A stretch of DNA of 64,000 nt from Luethyella okanaganae (GTDB lineage Bacteria; Actinomycetota; Actinomycetes; Actinomycetales; Microbacteriaceae): positions 248,001 through 312,000 of the forward strand of contig NZ_JBHSTP010000003.1 in the NCBI RefSeq assembly GCF_042660285.1, written 5' to 3'. The notes below the pieces were generated by a model. It worked only from the letters and a program-made list of their open reading frames with translations. It did not search any database and was not told the DNA's origin. How positions within the stretch are numbered: the stretch's first letter is position 1; each line of letters opens with the position of its first letter. Positions 48,640-57,321 of this stretch are shown in pieces. The position numbers were made by a program, and so were the translations under genes.

Positions 48640-48807
48640 ATGGACATCGCACTGTGGTCGGCGCTCGCCGTCGCGCTCGGCGCGGCATCCGTGCTCCTCC
48701 TCGCGGCCTCGATCTGGTTGCGTCAGCCGAGATACCGGCGTTCGCAGCCCGAGTTGGGGCGAAGACCTTCGTGCGTGATCAGGGACATAGACGCACGGAA
48801 GGCCTGA
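48640..48807 (+). CDS. Small single-helix membrane protein (55 aa)
   Basis: ATG 48640 follows a very strong RBS (AAGGAGGGGAGG). The 55-aa product has one N-terminal membrane helix (ALWSALAVALGAASVLLLAA) and a basic tail (WLRQPRYRRSQPELGRRPS). It is divergent from the sigma/anti-sigma fusion at 48378, 261 nt away, so the two may share a control region. No family recognised; short but the RBS and helix make it credible. Confidence 0.55.
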   Translation: MDIALWSALAVALGAASVLLLAASIWLRQPRYRRSQPELGRRPSCVIRDIDARKA

Positions 48808-48886
48808 CCCGAACCGAGGACGGGACAGGCGAGCCCGACCCGCCGGGGGTACGTAGAGATGCGGTGGCGGGAGGGCAGGAGCCGCG

Positions 48887-48921
48887 GGGGATCGGATGCC
48901 GCGGGGGGACATCCGACCCCC
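48887..48921. terminator. Bidirectional stem-loop between small membrane gene and deacetylase
   Basis: Arms GGGGATCGGATG (48887-48898) and CATCCGACCCCC (48910-48921) pair at 11 of 12 positions on the plus strand and 12 of 12 with wobble on the minus strand. Confidence 0.65.
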
Positions 48922-48958
48922 CGGCTCTCTGTCGATCGGGAGTGGGGTCTGCCAGGGG

Positions 48959-50125
48959 TCAGCCGGCCGACGAGTGCAGCTGGCGACCGGCGGCCCAGAC
49001 GGCGCACACGGTGAAGTCGTCGTCGAGCAGGACGGCGTCCGCCGCGTAGCCGGGTGCGAGCTGCCCCAGTTCGTGTCCACGCCCGATAGCGGCCGCGGGA
49101 ACCTCCGTGGCGGCGGCGACCGCATCGGCCACGGAGATTCCTGCGTCGACGGCTCGCCGCAGGGCGATGTCGAGCGTGAGCGTCGATCCCGCGATCGAGC
49201 CCCCGAGGTCGAGCCGGGCGATCCCGTCGCGCACGGTGACGCCGAGTGTTCCGAGAATGTAGTGTCCGTCGGATGCCCCGGCCGCAGCCATCGCGTCGGT
49301 CACGAGCGCGACCCGGCGGGGGGCGGACGCGAAGGCGATCCGTACGACCTCGTGGTGCACGTGCACCCCGTCGTTGATCACCTCGAGTGTGACCCCAGGC
49401 GAGTGCGTCGCGGCGGCGACCGGCCCCGGCGCACGATGGTGGATGCCCCGCATGCCGTTGAAGGCATGCGTCAGGATAGATGCGCCCGCGTCGAAAGCCG
49501 CCAGTGTCTGCTCGTAGTCGGCCGCGGTGTGCCCGACGGCCACGACGATGCCGGAGCCGGTGAAGGTCGCGATCGCCTCGGCGGCCCCTGGGAGCTCCGG
49601 TGCGAGCGTCACCTGGCGCAGCGTGCCCGCCGCGGCCGCGAGCAGCCGGTCGATAGAGGTGCGATCCGCCGTTCGTAGCAGCGTCTCGTCGTGAGCGCCC
49701 CGGAACTCTCTGTCGAGGAAAGGGCCCTCCAGGTGGCTGCCGAGCACGAGCTCGTCCTCGGCGGCGAGTGCGGCGACGACGCTCAGACCATGCTCGAGGC
49801 GCTCCTGGGTGCCGGTGACGAGCGAGATCACCGAGCGGGTCGTGCCGTGTGCGCGATGCACAGCAAGGGCCGTCGTGATCGCCTCGGCGCCATCGTCGAA
49901 GGAGGCGCCGCCTGCTCCGTGGCAGTGGATGTCGACGAAGCCGGGTGAGAGCCATCGGCCGGAGGCGTCCGTGACCGACGTGGCATCGCCTCGGTGGACG
50001 AGCCAGGAGTCGTCGGAGCCGGTGGCGAGCACCGTGCGACCGTCGAAGGCGACCCAGCCGGAGGCGGTCACGACTCCCCCCGATACCAGCCGGGCCGAAT
50101 GAATGATTGCGGTTGCGACCCCCAT
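48959..50125 (-). CDS. agaA: N-acetylgalactosamine-6-phosphate deacetylase (AgaA; NagA paralogue)
   Basis: 388-aa amidohydrolase of the NagA family. Motifs: GFVDIHCHGAGGASF, GSHLEGPFL (metal Glu), AVGHTAADYE, LTHAFNGMRGIHHR, LVTDAMAAAG (catalytic Asp). It is a second copy beside nagA at 41269. Its neighbours are a DeoR regulator, a class II aldolase, a PfkB kinase, a ROK kinase and an AgaS-type isomerase, which indicates N-acetylgalactosamine use, so it most likely deacetylates GalNAc-6-P. ATG 50125 overlaps the regulator stop by 1 nt (TGATG). The substrate follows from context, not from the sequence of the enzyme itself. Confidence 0.85.
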   Translation of the reverse strand: MGVATAIIHSARLVSGGVVTASGWVAFDGRTVLATGSDDSWLVHRGDATSVTDASGRWLSPGFVDIHCHGAGGASFDDGAEAITTALAVHRAHGTTRSVISLVTGTQERLEHGLSVVAALAAEDELVLGSHLEGPFLDREFRGAHDETLLRTADRTSIDRLLAAAAGTLRQVTLAPELPGAAEAIATFTGSGIVVAVGHTAADYEQTLAAFDAGASILTHAFNGMRGIHHRAPGPVAAATHSPGVTLEVINDGVHVHHEVVRIAFASAPRRVALVTDAMAAAGASDGHYILGTLGVTVRDGIARLDLGGSIAGSTLTLDIALRRAVDAGISVADAVAAATEVPAAAIGRGHELGQLAPGYAADAVLLDDDFTVCAVWAAGRQLHSSAG

Positions 50126-50910
50126 CAGGCGACGATCACCTCGTAACCGTGCTCTGTGAGTTCGGCCCGCTGCTGCTCGGTGATCCCGGAGTCGGTGATG
50201 AGCGTTCCGAAGAGCCGGGCGTTGCCCATCGTCGCGAAGGCCTTCTTGCCGATCTTGCTCGAGTCTGCGACGAGCACCGCGCGGGCGGCGCGGGTCGCCA
50301 TGAGCTTGTTGACACTCGCCTCGCGCTCGTCGTGCGCGGTCGGTCCGACGACGGGGTCGATGCCGTTCACGCCGATGAAGGCGAGGTCGAGCGTGATGCT
50401 GTTGAGCACGACATCAGTGTAGCTGCCGACAAGTTCGTAGGAGCGTGAGTGCACGACGCCGCCGGTGACGACGGTCTTGATCTGCGAGCGCATGGCGAGC
50501 TGAGCGGCGATGTTGATGGCGTTGGTCACGACGGTGAGGTTGGCGTGCGGACCCGCCTCCATGATGTCGGCACGCGAGCCGAGCACGGTGGCGATCGACG
50601 TCGACGTCGTGCCTCCGCACAGTCCGATCACGGCTCCGCGGGGAACGAGCGCGCTCGCGGCGGTCGCTATCCGGTGCTTCTGCTCTGCGTTCTGCTGGTG
50701 CTTGTAGCGCAACGGCAGGTCGTAGGCGACGGTCTGCCCCACGGCGCCGCCTCGTGTGCGCGTGAGCAGTTGCTGTTCCGACAGCATGTCGAGATCGCGG
50801 CGTGCGGTAGCCGGAGACACCTTGAGTTTCGACACGATCTCGTCGACCTCGACCTTACCGGTCTCGACCAGCAGTTCAAGCACTGCGTTGAGCCGTTCGG
50901 TGCGGTTCAT
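50125..50910 (-). CDS. agaR: DeoR-family regulator (AgaR-like)
   Basis: 261-aa repressor. The N-terminal winged helix-turn-helix is RLNAVLELLVETGKVEVDEI, then SPATARRDLDMLSEQQLL. The DeoR C-terminal sugar-phosphate-sensing domain has VIGLCGGTTSTSIATVL (phosphate-binding loop), VVTNAINIAAQLA, VVTGGVVHSRSYELVG and VADSSKIGKKAFA. It overlaps the aldolase gene by 4 nt (ATGA) and is co-transcribed with the catabolic genes. Sites are likely in the 54708-55073 gap. The symbol follows the pathway assignment. Confidence 0.88.
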   Translation of the reverse strand: MNRTERLNAVLELLVETGKVEVDEIVSKLKVSPATARRDLDMLSEQQLLTRTRGGAVGQTVAYDLPLRYKHQQNAEQKHRIATAASALVPRGAVIGLCGGTTSTSIATVLGSRADIMEAGPHANLTVVTNAINIAAQLAMRSQIKTVVTGGVVHSRSYELVGSYTDVVLNSITLDLAFIGVNGIDPVVGPTAHDEREASVNKLMATRAARAVLVADSSKIGKKAFATMGNARLFGTLITDSGITEQQRAELTEHGYEVIVA

Positions 50911-51791
50911 CCGGTCTCCTCTGCGCTGCGGTGTTCGGTGTTGCGGAGCCCTGAGCCATGGAGTGCGAAGAGCGAGAGCAGTCGCGCGGCCTCTTCTGCG
51001 ACGGCCCTGCGCCCGACGGCGAGGTATCTGCGAGAGTCTACGACGGCGGGATTCGCGTCGAGGTAGTCGCGGATCGCGCTGGTGAAGAAGCCGTTGAGGT
51101 GCGTGGAGACGTTGATCTTCGTCATCCCGGCGCGGATGGCCGCGGTGATCTGTGCGTCGGAGGCGCCGGAGGAGCCGTGCAGGACGAGCGGCACGTCGAG
51201 CGCCGCGTGGAGGCGGGCGATGAGCTCAGCATCGAGGGCGGCCGAGCGCTCGGTCATCGCGTGGGAGGATCCGACGGCGACGGCGAGGGCGTCGACTCCG
51301 GTCGCGGCCACGAAGGCGACGGCCTCGGCGGGGTCGGTGCGCACGCCGGGAGTATGCGCGCCATCCTTGCCGCCGACCTTGCCCAGCTCGGCTTCGACGT
51401 AGACGTTCGCCGCGTGCGCCCGCTCGACCACCCTGGCTGTGACGGCGACGTTCTCGGCGTAGTCGAGGTGCGCCCCGTCGTACATGACCGAGCCGAAGCC
51501 GAGGTCGATGGCCTGGTAGGCGAGCCCTTCGTCCTCCGCGTGGTCGAGATGCACGGCGACGGGCACGGACGCCGCACGGGCGACCGCGAGCGTCGCGACG
51601 GCGATCGGTTCGAGGCCGCCGTGGTAGCTGGCGCAGTTCTGCGAGATCTGCAGGATGACGGACAGACCGGCCGCCTCCGCGCCGGCGACGAGCGCCTCGG
51701 CGGTCTCGAGGTGGATCACATTGAACGCGCCGATGCCGACTCCGGCTGTCGTGGCGGACAGCATGAGGTCACGGGTCGGGTTGAGCGGCAT
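50907..51791 (-). CDS. Class II ketose-bisphosphate aldolase (tagatose-1,6-bisphosphate type)
   Basis: 294-aa zinc aldolase of the FbaA/GatY/KbaY family. Motifs: GAFNVIHLETAEALV, VAVHLDHAED (catalytic Asp and zinc His), YVEAELGKVGGKDGAH (zinc-adjacent), LAVAVGSSHAM, LVLHGSSGASD (zinc His) and GMTKINVSTHL (phosphate binding). In this gene set it should split tagatose-1,6-bisphosphate into glyceraldehyde-3-phosphate and DHAP. Fructose-bisphosphate is an alternative substrate for the family. ATG 51791 with AGGAG; overlaps both neighbours, so it is tightly coupled in the operon. Confidence 0.88.
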   Translation of the reverse strand: MPLNPTRDLMLSATTAGVGIGAFNVIHLETAEALVAGAEAAGLSVILQISQNCASYHGGLEPIAVATLAVARAASVPVAVHLDHAEDEGLAYQAIDLGFGSVMYDGAHLDYAENVAVTARVVERAHAANVYVEAELGKVGGKDGAHTPGVRTDPAEAVAFVAATGVDALAVAVGSSHAMTERSAALDAELIARLHAALDVPLVLHGSSGASDAQITAAIRAGMTKINVSTHLNGFFTSAIRDYLDANPAVVDSRRYLAVGRRAVAEEAARLLSLFALHGSGLRNTEHRSAEETG

Positions 51792-52807
51792 CAGGACTCC
51801 TTGGTTGCGGGCGATTTGGTTGCGGGCGACGGCTGATCGGGTCTCGGAGCGGCCCCAGAGCCGGTTGCGGGCGGCATAGGTGGGGTGTCGTGTTCGACGA
51901 CGAGTCGTTCCGCCAGTTCCGGATGGGTCGGAGAGATCTCTCCAGCCAGGGGCATGAGCACGGCCGCCGCCGACCAGGCGGTCGCTGCGCGCAGGAGCTG
52001 CTCGGGGTCGGTGACGCCGTCCGCGATGGCGACAGCCGACGCCGCGACGGCCGCGTCGCCCGCCCCTGTCGGGTTGCCGTGGAGCGGGTGCGGCAAGCGG
52101 GCGCGGATGACCCTGCTCTGGTCGTCCGTCGAGATCGCGACCATGCCGTCGACGCCGAGAGAGAGCAGTACGAGTCCTGCGCCGAGGGAGAGCAGCGTCC
52201 TGGCGGCTCGAATGGGATCGTCGTCGCCGGTCGCATCGACGAGCTCGTGGCGGTTGGGTTTGAGCAGAGAAGCACCGGCACGGGCCGCTTCGATGAGGCC
52301 CGGACCCGAGGTGTCGACGATGCTCGGGATGCCGCGCTCGGAGGCGAGACGGACGAGCGTCGGATAGAAGTCCGTCGAGGCGCCGTGCGGAAGACTCCCT
52401 GAGCCGACGAGGCACCGGGCGTCGGTGAGCGAAGCGGCCACGGCGCCTGTCAGCGTCTGCCATTCCTCGGCGCCGGGATTCTCGCCGAGCTCGTTGAAGA
52501 TCGTGGTCTCGTCATGGGCGTCGTCGTAGAGCGCGATCGATCGGCGGGTCGGAGCTGCGACGGGGACGAGACGGTGGGGGAGACCGCTCTCCGTGAGTTC
52601 GGCCGCAAGCTCCGCGCCCGTCGGTCCACCGACCGTGGTGATCGCGAGCACGGCGCGCCCTTCGCCGTGCACGACGCGGGCCACGTTGAGGCCCTTGCCG
52701 CCTGCCCGGACGACTCCCGAAGGCACGCGATGGCTGTCGCCGAGTTCGATCCGCGGCACCCGCCAGGTCATGTCGACGGCCGGGTTGGGCGTCACGGTGA
52801 CGATCAC
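51791..52807 (-). CDS. PfkB-family hexose-phosphate kinase (tagatose-6-phosphate kinase type)
   Basis: 338-aa carbohydrate kinase of the 1-phosphofructokinase/LacC group: TVTPNPAVDMTWRVP at the start, RAGGKGLNVARVVHGEG (substrate glycine-rich motif), GSLPHG and the catalytic GNPTGAGDAAVAA with the base Asp. It should phosphorylate tagatose-6-phosphate to the 1,6-bisphosphate for the adjacent aldolase. The last ~25 residues are a Pro/Ser/Thr-rich tail with PATKSPATKES, not usual for the family. GTG 52807 overlaps the ROK kinase stop (GTGA), and the stop overlaps the aldolase start (TGATG). Confidence 0.88.
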   Translation of the reverse strand: MIVTVTPNPAVDMTWRVPRIELGDSHRVPSGVVRAGGKGLNVARVVHGEGRAVLAITTVGGPTGAELAAELTESGLPHRLVPVAAPTRRSIALYDDAHDETTIFNELGENPGAEEWQTLTGAVAASLTDARCLVGSGSLPHGASTDFYPTLVRLASERGIPSIVDTSGPGLIEAARAGASLLKPNRHELVDATGDDDPIRAARTLLSLGAGLVLLSLGVDGMVAISTDDQSRVIRARLPHPLHGNPTGAGDAAVAASAVAIADGVTDPEQLLRAATAWSAAAVLMPLAGEISPTHPELAERLVVEHDTPPMPPATGSGAAPRPDQPSPATKSPATKES

Positions 52808-53790
52808 GATGCCACCGGTCGGTCTGCGGGCGCACCGTTGACGACGAGGTCGCGGGCGCGGAGGGCTGCGCCGATGAGGCCGGCGTTCTCGCCGATCTGG
52901 GCCGGCACCAGCCGGGGACGCCGATGGAAGGTGAGCAGACGCTCGAGTTCCGCGATGAGCGGATCGAACAACGCCGGTCCGGCTTGCGCGAGGCCCCCTC
53001 CGATCACGACGGCGTCCGGTGCGAGCAGCGCGACGAGCTGGCTGATACTGAGCGCAAGCGCCTCGATGGCCTCTCGCCACACGGCTCCGGCGATCTCGTC
53101 GCCCGCCTGGGCACGTGCGAGCACGTCGCGGGAGCCGTCGACCGCCAGGCCGGTGCGCTCGTTGTAGCGACGCGCGATCGCGCCGGCCGATGCGATCGCC
53201 TCGAGGTGCCCGCGCCCACCGCAAGCGCAGAGCGGGCCGTCAGGAATCACGATCGAGTGCCCGATCTCGCCGGCGAAACCGCCGGCCAGGTGCGGGTGTC
53301 CATCGACGAAGATCGCGCCGGCGATGCCCGTTCCGATGACCATGATCGCGACGTCGGTGAACGGGCGGGCGGCTCCGAGGCGAAACTCCGCCTCCCCGGC
53401 GCCGCGCACGTCGTGGCTGAAGGCGACGGGTACGCCGAGCCGCTCTTCTGCGAGACGCTTGAACGGCACGTCGCGCCAGCCGAGGTTGCTCGCGAGCACG
53501 CCGATTCCGCGGTCGTCGTCGACGAGACCGGGCACGAGCAGCCCGGCGGCCCGCGGCACGACGCCAGGAAACTCGCGGGCGTAGTCAGCGGTGATCTCGG
53601 CGACGCGATCGAGCACGGCCTCAGCGGTGTGCTCTCCCGAAAGCGGCGTCGAGGTTCTGCGCAGACCGAGCAGGGTGCCGTGCGTGTCGAACAACGCCGA
53701 CTTCATATCTGTGCCGCCGACGTCGAAGGCGACGACGGTTTCGCCGACGCCGACGGGCGACGCTTGCCTGTGCTCCGGCCGGATGCTCAC
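52804..53790 (-). CDS. ROK-family sugar kinase (probable N-acetylgalactosamine kinase)
   Basis: 328-aa kinase without helix-turn-helix. ATP site VVAFDVGGTDMKSALFD (about 12-28), LLVPGLVD, HDVRGAGEAEF (catalytic Asp region), GTGIAGAIFVDG and the zinc region GEIGHSIVIPDGPLCACGGR followed by GHLEA. The usual CxCGxxGCLE has His instead of the third Cys (GRGHLE). Position in the operon suggests it phosphorylates imported GalNAc at O6. GTG 53790 overlaps the isomerase stop (GTGA). Glucose or GlcNAc kinase activity cannot be excluded. Confidence 0.85.
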   Translation of the reverse strand: MSIRPEHRQASPVGVGETVVAFDVGGTDMKSALFDTHGTLLGLRRTSTPLSGEHTAEAVLDRVAEITADYAREFPGVVPRAAGLLVPGLVDDDRGIGVLASNLGWRDVPFKRLAEERLGVPVAFSHDVRGAGEAEFRLGAARPFTDVAIMVIGTGIAGAIFVDGHPHLAGGFAGEIGHSIVIPDGPLCACGGRGHLEAIASAGAIARRYNERTGLAVDGSRDVLARAQAGDEIAGAVWREAIEALALSISQLVALLAPDAVVIGGGLAQAGPALFDPLIAELERLLTFHRRPRLVPAQIGENAGLIGAALRARDLVVNGAPADRPVAS

Positions 53791-54707
53791 GAGGACAGGA
53801 TCACCGAGCGGGTCAGATTGCGGGGCTCGTCCGCATCGAGGCCCTTGGCGCGAGCGCGCAGAAGCGCGAGCTTCTGGGCGCGGATGAGATCGGCGAGGGG
53901 GTCGAGGTCGCTCGTGACGAAACGTGCTCCGGTCGCGGTCACGTCCTGCTCGAGTCCGGCGGGAGCCTCTCCGAACATCCACGTCACACGGTTCGGTGCC
54001 GCGATCGAGATGGGTCCATGCCGGTATTCCATGGCCGGGTACGATTCCGTCCACGACTGTGAGGCCTCGCGCATCTTGAGCCCGGCCTCGTGCGCGAGAC
54101 CGATGGTCCAGCCGCGGCCGAGGAAGGTGTACTGCTCCGCGGCGACGAGCTCGTCGTCGAGGTCTTCGGCCACGGCGGATCGGGCATCCGCGATCGCCCG
54201 ACTCAGGTCTTCGCCGAGGGACGCGCGCAGGAAGGCGAGTGCCGTCGTCGCGAAGCGGGTCTGCACGACCGAGCGCTCGTCGGCGAAGGGGAGCGCGACG
54301 ACCTCGTCGACGAGGTCGACGAGCGGGGTCTCCGGGTCGCCGACGATGCCGACGGTGCGGGTCCTGCCGCCGTCGGCGCGCAGCAGTTCGAGCACCTCCG
54401 TCGTCGTGCCGGAACGGGTGAGCGCGATGATCGTGTCGTAATCGCGGCCGACGAACGCCTCGGAGGCCGCGAAGGCGTCTGTGACGCCGTGTCCGCCCCT
54501 CTCACGCAGCGTCGCATAGGACTGTGCCATGAACCAGGAGGTGCCGCAGCCGATGATCGCGACTTTCTCGCCCGTGGCAGGGAGGCAGTCGAATTCGTCG
54601 CTGAGAGCGATGGCGCGCGCCCAGACATCCGGTTGCGATGCGAGTTCGATCGCCATGTGCTCGGCGCCGATAGCGGTTGTGGCGGCAGGTGTCTGGCTCT
54701 CAGACAT
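53787..54707 (-). CDS. agaS: SIS-domain aminosugar isomerase/deaminase (AgaS-like)
   Basis: 306-aa protein with two SIS domains. Domain 1: KVAIIGCGTSWFMAQSYATL (about 48-67) and IIALTRSGTTTEVLELLRA (Ser-Gly-Thr loop). Domain 2: YTFLGRGWTIGLAHEAGLKM and SYPAMEYRHGPISIA. It resembles the isomerase half of GlmS and AgaS. In this locus it should convert galactosamine-6-phosphate to tagatose-6-phosphate and ammonia. ATG 54707 is the first start of the leftward operon. The AgaS call rests on context because GlcN-6-P-acting SIS proteins look similar. Confidence 0.85.
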   Translation of the reverse strand: MSESQTPAATTAIGAEHMAIELASQPDVWARAIALSDEFDCLPATGEKVAIIGCGTSWFMAQSYATLRERGGHGVTDAFAASEAFVGRDYDTIIALTRSGTTTEVLELLRADGGRTRTVGIVGDPETPLVDLVDEVVALPFADERSVVQTRFATTALAFLRASLGEDLSRAIADARSAVAEDLDDELVAAEQYTFLGRGWTIGLAHEAGLKMREASQSWTESYPAMEYRHGPISIAAPNRVTWMFGEAPAGLEQDVTATGARFVTSDLDPLADLIRAQKLALLRARAKGLDADEPRNLTRSVILSS

Positions 54708-55073
54708 GGAGACTCCTCGGTTCGGGCAACACGGTTACGGACGGCAACGATGATGCTTGATCTGACAATGATTACTTATGAGCGTAATAGCTGTCTAGTA
54801 ATCACATCGACGACTAAAAGTTGAGAAAGCTCTGATCTTGGTGATTTGTTAGGACGGTTAATAAACTCCTGATAACGATTCGCCGCTTGTATTGACGCGG
54901 GGCTCGATTCGCGTCATGATTCCGATCATCGACGAACGAACATGATTGTTCTTTCGATGAAATGGTCATCAATCACCATTCACGGCGGTGTCGTGGAGGG
55001 GGTCGATGCCACACGCGCCGTCGCGTGAGGCAGCTTCGGCGACGGGCGCCCCTAACGAGAGTGAGGAAGCACT
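54708..55073. promoter_or_regulatory. Divergent control region of the GalNAc locus
   Basis: 366-nt AT-richer gap between the leftward catabolic operon and the rightward importer, with no gene. Candidate regulator sites: ATTAC-N8-GTAAT (54771-54788); a long imperfect palindrome at 54926-54960 with the perfect core GAACA-TGAT-TGTTC (54938-54951); and AATGGT-N8-ACCATT just downstream (about 54960-54980). The DeoR-type repressor encoded in the operon is the likely ligand-responsive partner. Confidence 0.6.
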
Positions 55074-56327
55074 ATGAAGAAGTCTCTGCGCATCGGTGCG
55101 ATGGTCGCGACCGCGGCCCTTGCAACCATGACGCTCGCGTCCTGCGGTTTCGGCGGTGGATCCGGCGGCGATGCCAGCGGATCCGGCACCACGCTGAACC
55201 TGCTCGTTCCCAGCTATTCGGACAAGACCCAGGGCCTGTGGGAGGAAGTCATCACAGGCTTCGAGAAAGAGAACCCCGACATCACGGTCAACCTCGAGGT
55301 CCAGTCGTGGGACAACCTCAACGACGTCGTCACCACCAAGATCCAGGGCAACCAGGCCCCAGACATCATGAACGGCGGCCCTTTCGCAGGCTTCGCGGCC
55401 GACGATCTGCTCTACCCGATCGAGGACGTCGTGTCATCCGGCACCCTCGCCGACTTCCAGGAGTCGTTCGTCGAGGCGTCCTCGGTCGATGGCGTGCAAT
55501 ACGGCGCCCCGCTCATCGCCTCCGCTCGGGCGCTATTCGTGAACACCGATCTGCTCGCGCAGGCTGGCGTCGCCGCCGCGCCAAAGACGTGGGACGAACT
55601 GCTCGACACGGCCAAGAAGATCTCGGCTCTCGGCAACGGCATCGCCGGCTACGGCATGCCGCTCGGATCTGAGGAGGCGCAGGCCGAAAGCGCCATGTGG
55701 TTCTTCGGCGCAGGCGGAACCTTCGGCGACGAGAAGAAGATCACGATCGACGGTGTTCCCGAGAATCTCAAGGCCGCAACGTTCATGCAGCAGATGATCA
55801 CCGAGGGTGCGACCCAGGCAGACGCCGGCGCGACCAACCGCAGCCCGCTCATGGACATCTTCGTGCAGGGCAAGATCGGCATGCAGGTCGGCCTCCCGCC
55901 GACCGTCGGCCAGATCGCCGAGAACAACCCGGCGCTGAAGTATGAGATCGTCTCGATGCCGACTCCCGACGGCAGCCCCGTCGCACTCGGTGTCGCCGAC
56001 CACCTGATGGCGTTCAAGAACGACGACACCAAGAAAGAAGCCATCACCAAGTTCCTCGACTACTACTACACCTCGGATGTCTACGTTCCGTGGGTGCAGA
56101 CCGAGGGCTTCCTGCCCACCACGAAGTCGGGCTCCGAGGCTCTCGGCGGCGAGGAGGCGCTCAAGCCGTTCCTCGATCTGCTGCCGAGTGCCAAGTTCTA
56201 CCCGAGCACCAACCCGAAGTGGGATGCCACCAACGCCGCGTTCAAGAGCCTCATGGGCCAGATCGCACAGGGCAAGGCCCCGGCCGAGGTGCTCAAGGAG
56301 ATCCAGGCTCAGGCTGACGCGGGATAG
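55074..56327 (+). CDS. ABC transporter sugar-binding lipoprotein (probable GalNAc)
   Basis: 417-aa CUT1 binding protein. Lipoprotein signal with KKSLRIGAMVATAALATMTL and lipobox LASC (Cys 24), then a Gly/Ser linker (GFGGGSGGDASGSG). Family pattern: LVPSYSDKTQGLWEEVITGF, NQAPDIMNGGPFAGF, ADDLLYPIEDV, and the C-terminal NPKWDATNAAFKSLM. RBS GAGGAAG before ATG 55074. Divergent from the GalNAc catabolic operon and followed by two permeases. Ligand is inferred from the adjacent pathway. Confidence 0.92.
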   Translation: MKKSLRIGAMVATAALATMTLASCGFGGGSGGDASGSGTTLNLLVPSYSDKTQGLWEEVITGFEKENPDITVNLEVQSWDNLNDVVTTKIQGNQAPDIMNGGPFAGFAADDLLYPIEDVVSSGTLADFQESFVEASSVDGVQYGAPLIASARALFVNTDLLAQAGVAAAPKTWDELLDTAKKISALGNGIAGYGMPLGSEEAQAESAMWFFGAGGTFGDEKKITIDGVPENLKAATFMQQMITEGATQADAGATNRSPLMDIFVQGKIGMQVGLPPTVGQIAENNPALKYEIVSMPTPDGSPVALGVADHLMAFKNDDTKKEAITKFLDYYYTSDVYVPWVQTEGFLPTTKSGSEALGGEEALKPFLDLLPSAKFYPSTNPKWDATNAAFKSLMGQIAQGKAPAEVLKEIQAQADAG

Positions 56328-56360
56328 TCCCACCCATCACGACAAGGCATCGGTGATTCC

Positions 56361-57320
56361 GTGAACATGAGCACTATCGTCGACACATCATCGACCACGG
56401 CGGGGACGGCCACAGGCCGCCCCCGCCGTGGGGCCGGCACGAGCGGCAAGGACGTGCTCCACGCACTCCCCTGGATCGCCCCGGCCCTCCTCCTGATCCT
56501 CGGCGTCGTCCTGTACCCCGCCGTCGTGATGTTCTTCAACTCGACCCGCAAGATCAGCCTGAGCGGTATCGACCAGGGCTCCGTAGGAATCGACAACTAT
56601 GTCGAGCTCTTCTCGTTCCCCTCTTTCTGGCCGATCTTCGTGCGCACGATCGTGTGGGTCGTCGCGGTCGTCGTGCTCACCGTCGTGATCTCGCTCGGCC
56701 TCGCCCAGATTCTCAACAAGGCGTTCCCCGGCCGCCAGCTCGTGCGCCTCGCGGTCATCATCCCCTGGGCCGCGAGCGTCGTCATGACGACGCTCGTCGT
56801 CTACTACGGCCTCGAACCGTACTTCGGCGTCATCAACAAGTTCCTCGTCGACATCGGCCTCATCGATACACCGGAGGGCTACGGCTGGACAAAGCACGCC
56901 GACACCGCCTTCATATGGTCGATCGTTATCGCGGTCTTCGTGTCGCTGCCCTTCACGAGCTATACGATCCTCGCCGGCCTGCAGACGGTGCCGGCCGAGG
57001 TGCTCGAGGCGGCGAAGATGGACGGGGCTGGCCCGGTCCGCAGCTATTTCGGCGTGATCCTGCCGCAGCTGCGGGGGGCACTCTCCGTCGCCATCATCAT
57101 CAACATCATCAACGTCTTCAATTCGCTGCCGATCCTGAAGACCATGACGGGGTCGATACCCGGCTACGACGCCGACACGATCATGACGTTGATCTTCAAG
57201 TACATCCAGAATCAGCACAAGGTCGACGTTGCGAGTGCGCTCAGCGTCGTTGCCTTCGTGATCGTGATCGTGATCGTCGCGATCTACCTCAGGGTCGTCA
57301 AGCCGATGAGGGAGGTTTGA
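56361..57320 (+). CDS. ABC sugar transporter permease (MalF-like)
   Basis: 319-aa CUT1 permease with six helices; the first is WIAPALLLILGVVLYPAVVM. The EAA coupling motif is EVLEAAKMDGAGPVRSYFGV (about 213-232). GTG 56361 and ATG 56367 are both possible starts (MNMS or MS). Second gene of the three-gene importer operon, one base before the next gene. ATPase must come from elsewhere. Confidence 0.92.
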   Translation: MNMSTIVDTSSTTAGTATGRPRRGAGTSGKDVLHALPWIAPALLLILGVVLYPAVVMFFNSTRKISLSGIDQGSVGIDNYVELFSFPSFWPIFVRTIVWVVAVVVLTVVISLGLAQILNKAFPGRQLVRLAVIIPWAASVVMTTLVVYYGLEPYFGVINKFLVDIGLIDTPEGYGWTKHADTAFIWSIVIAVFVSLPFTSYTILAGLQTVPAEVLEAAKMDGAGPVRSYFGVILPQLRGALSVAIIINIINVFNSLPILKTMTGSIPGYDADTIMTLIFKYIQNQHKVDVASALSVVAFVIVIVIVAIYLRVVKPMREV

Positions 57321-57321
57321 T

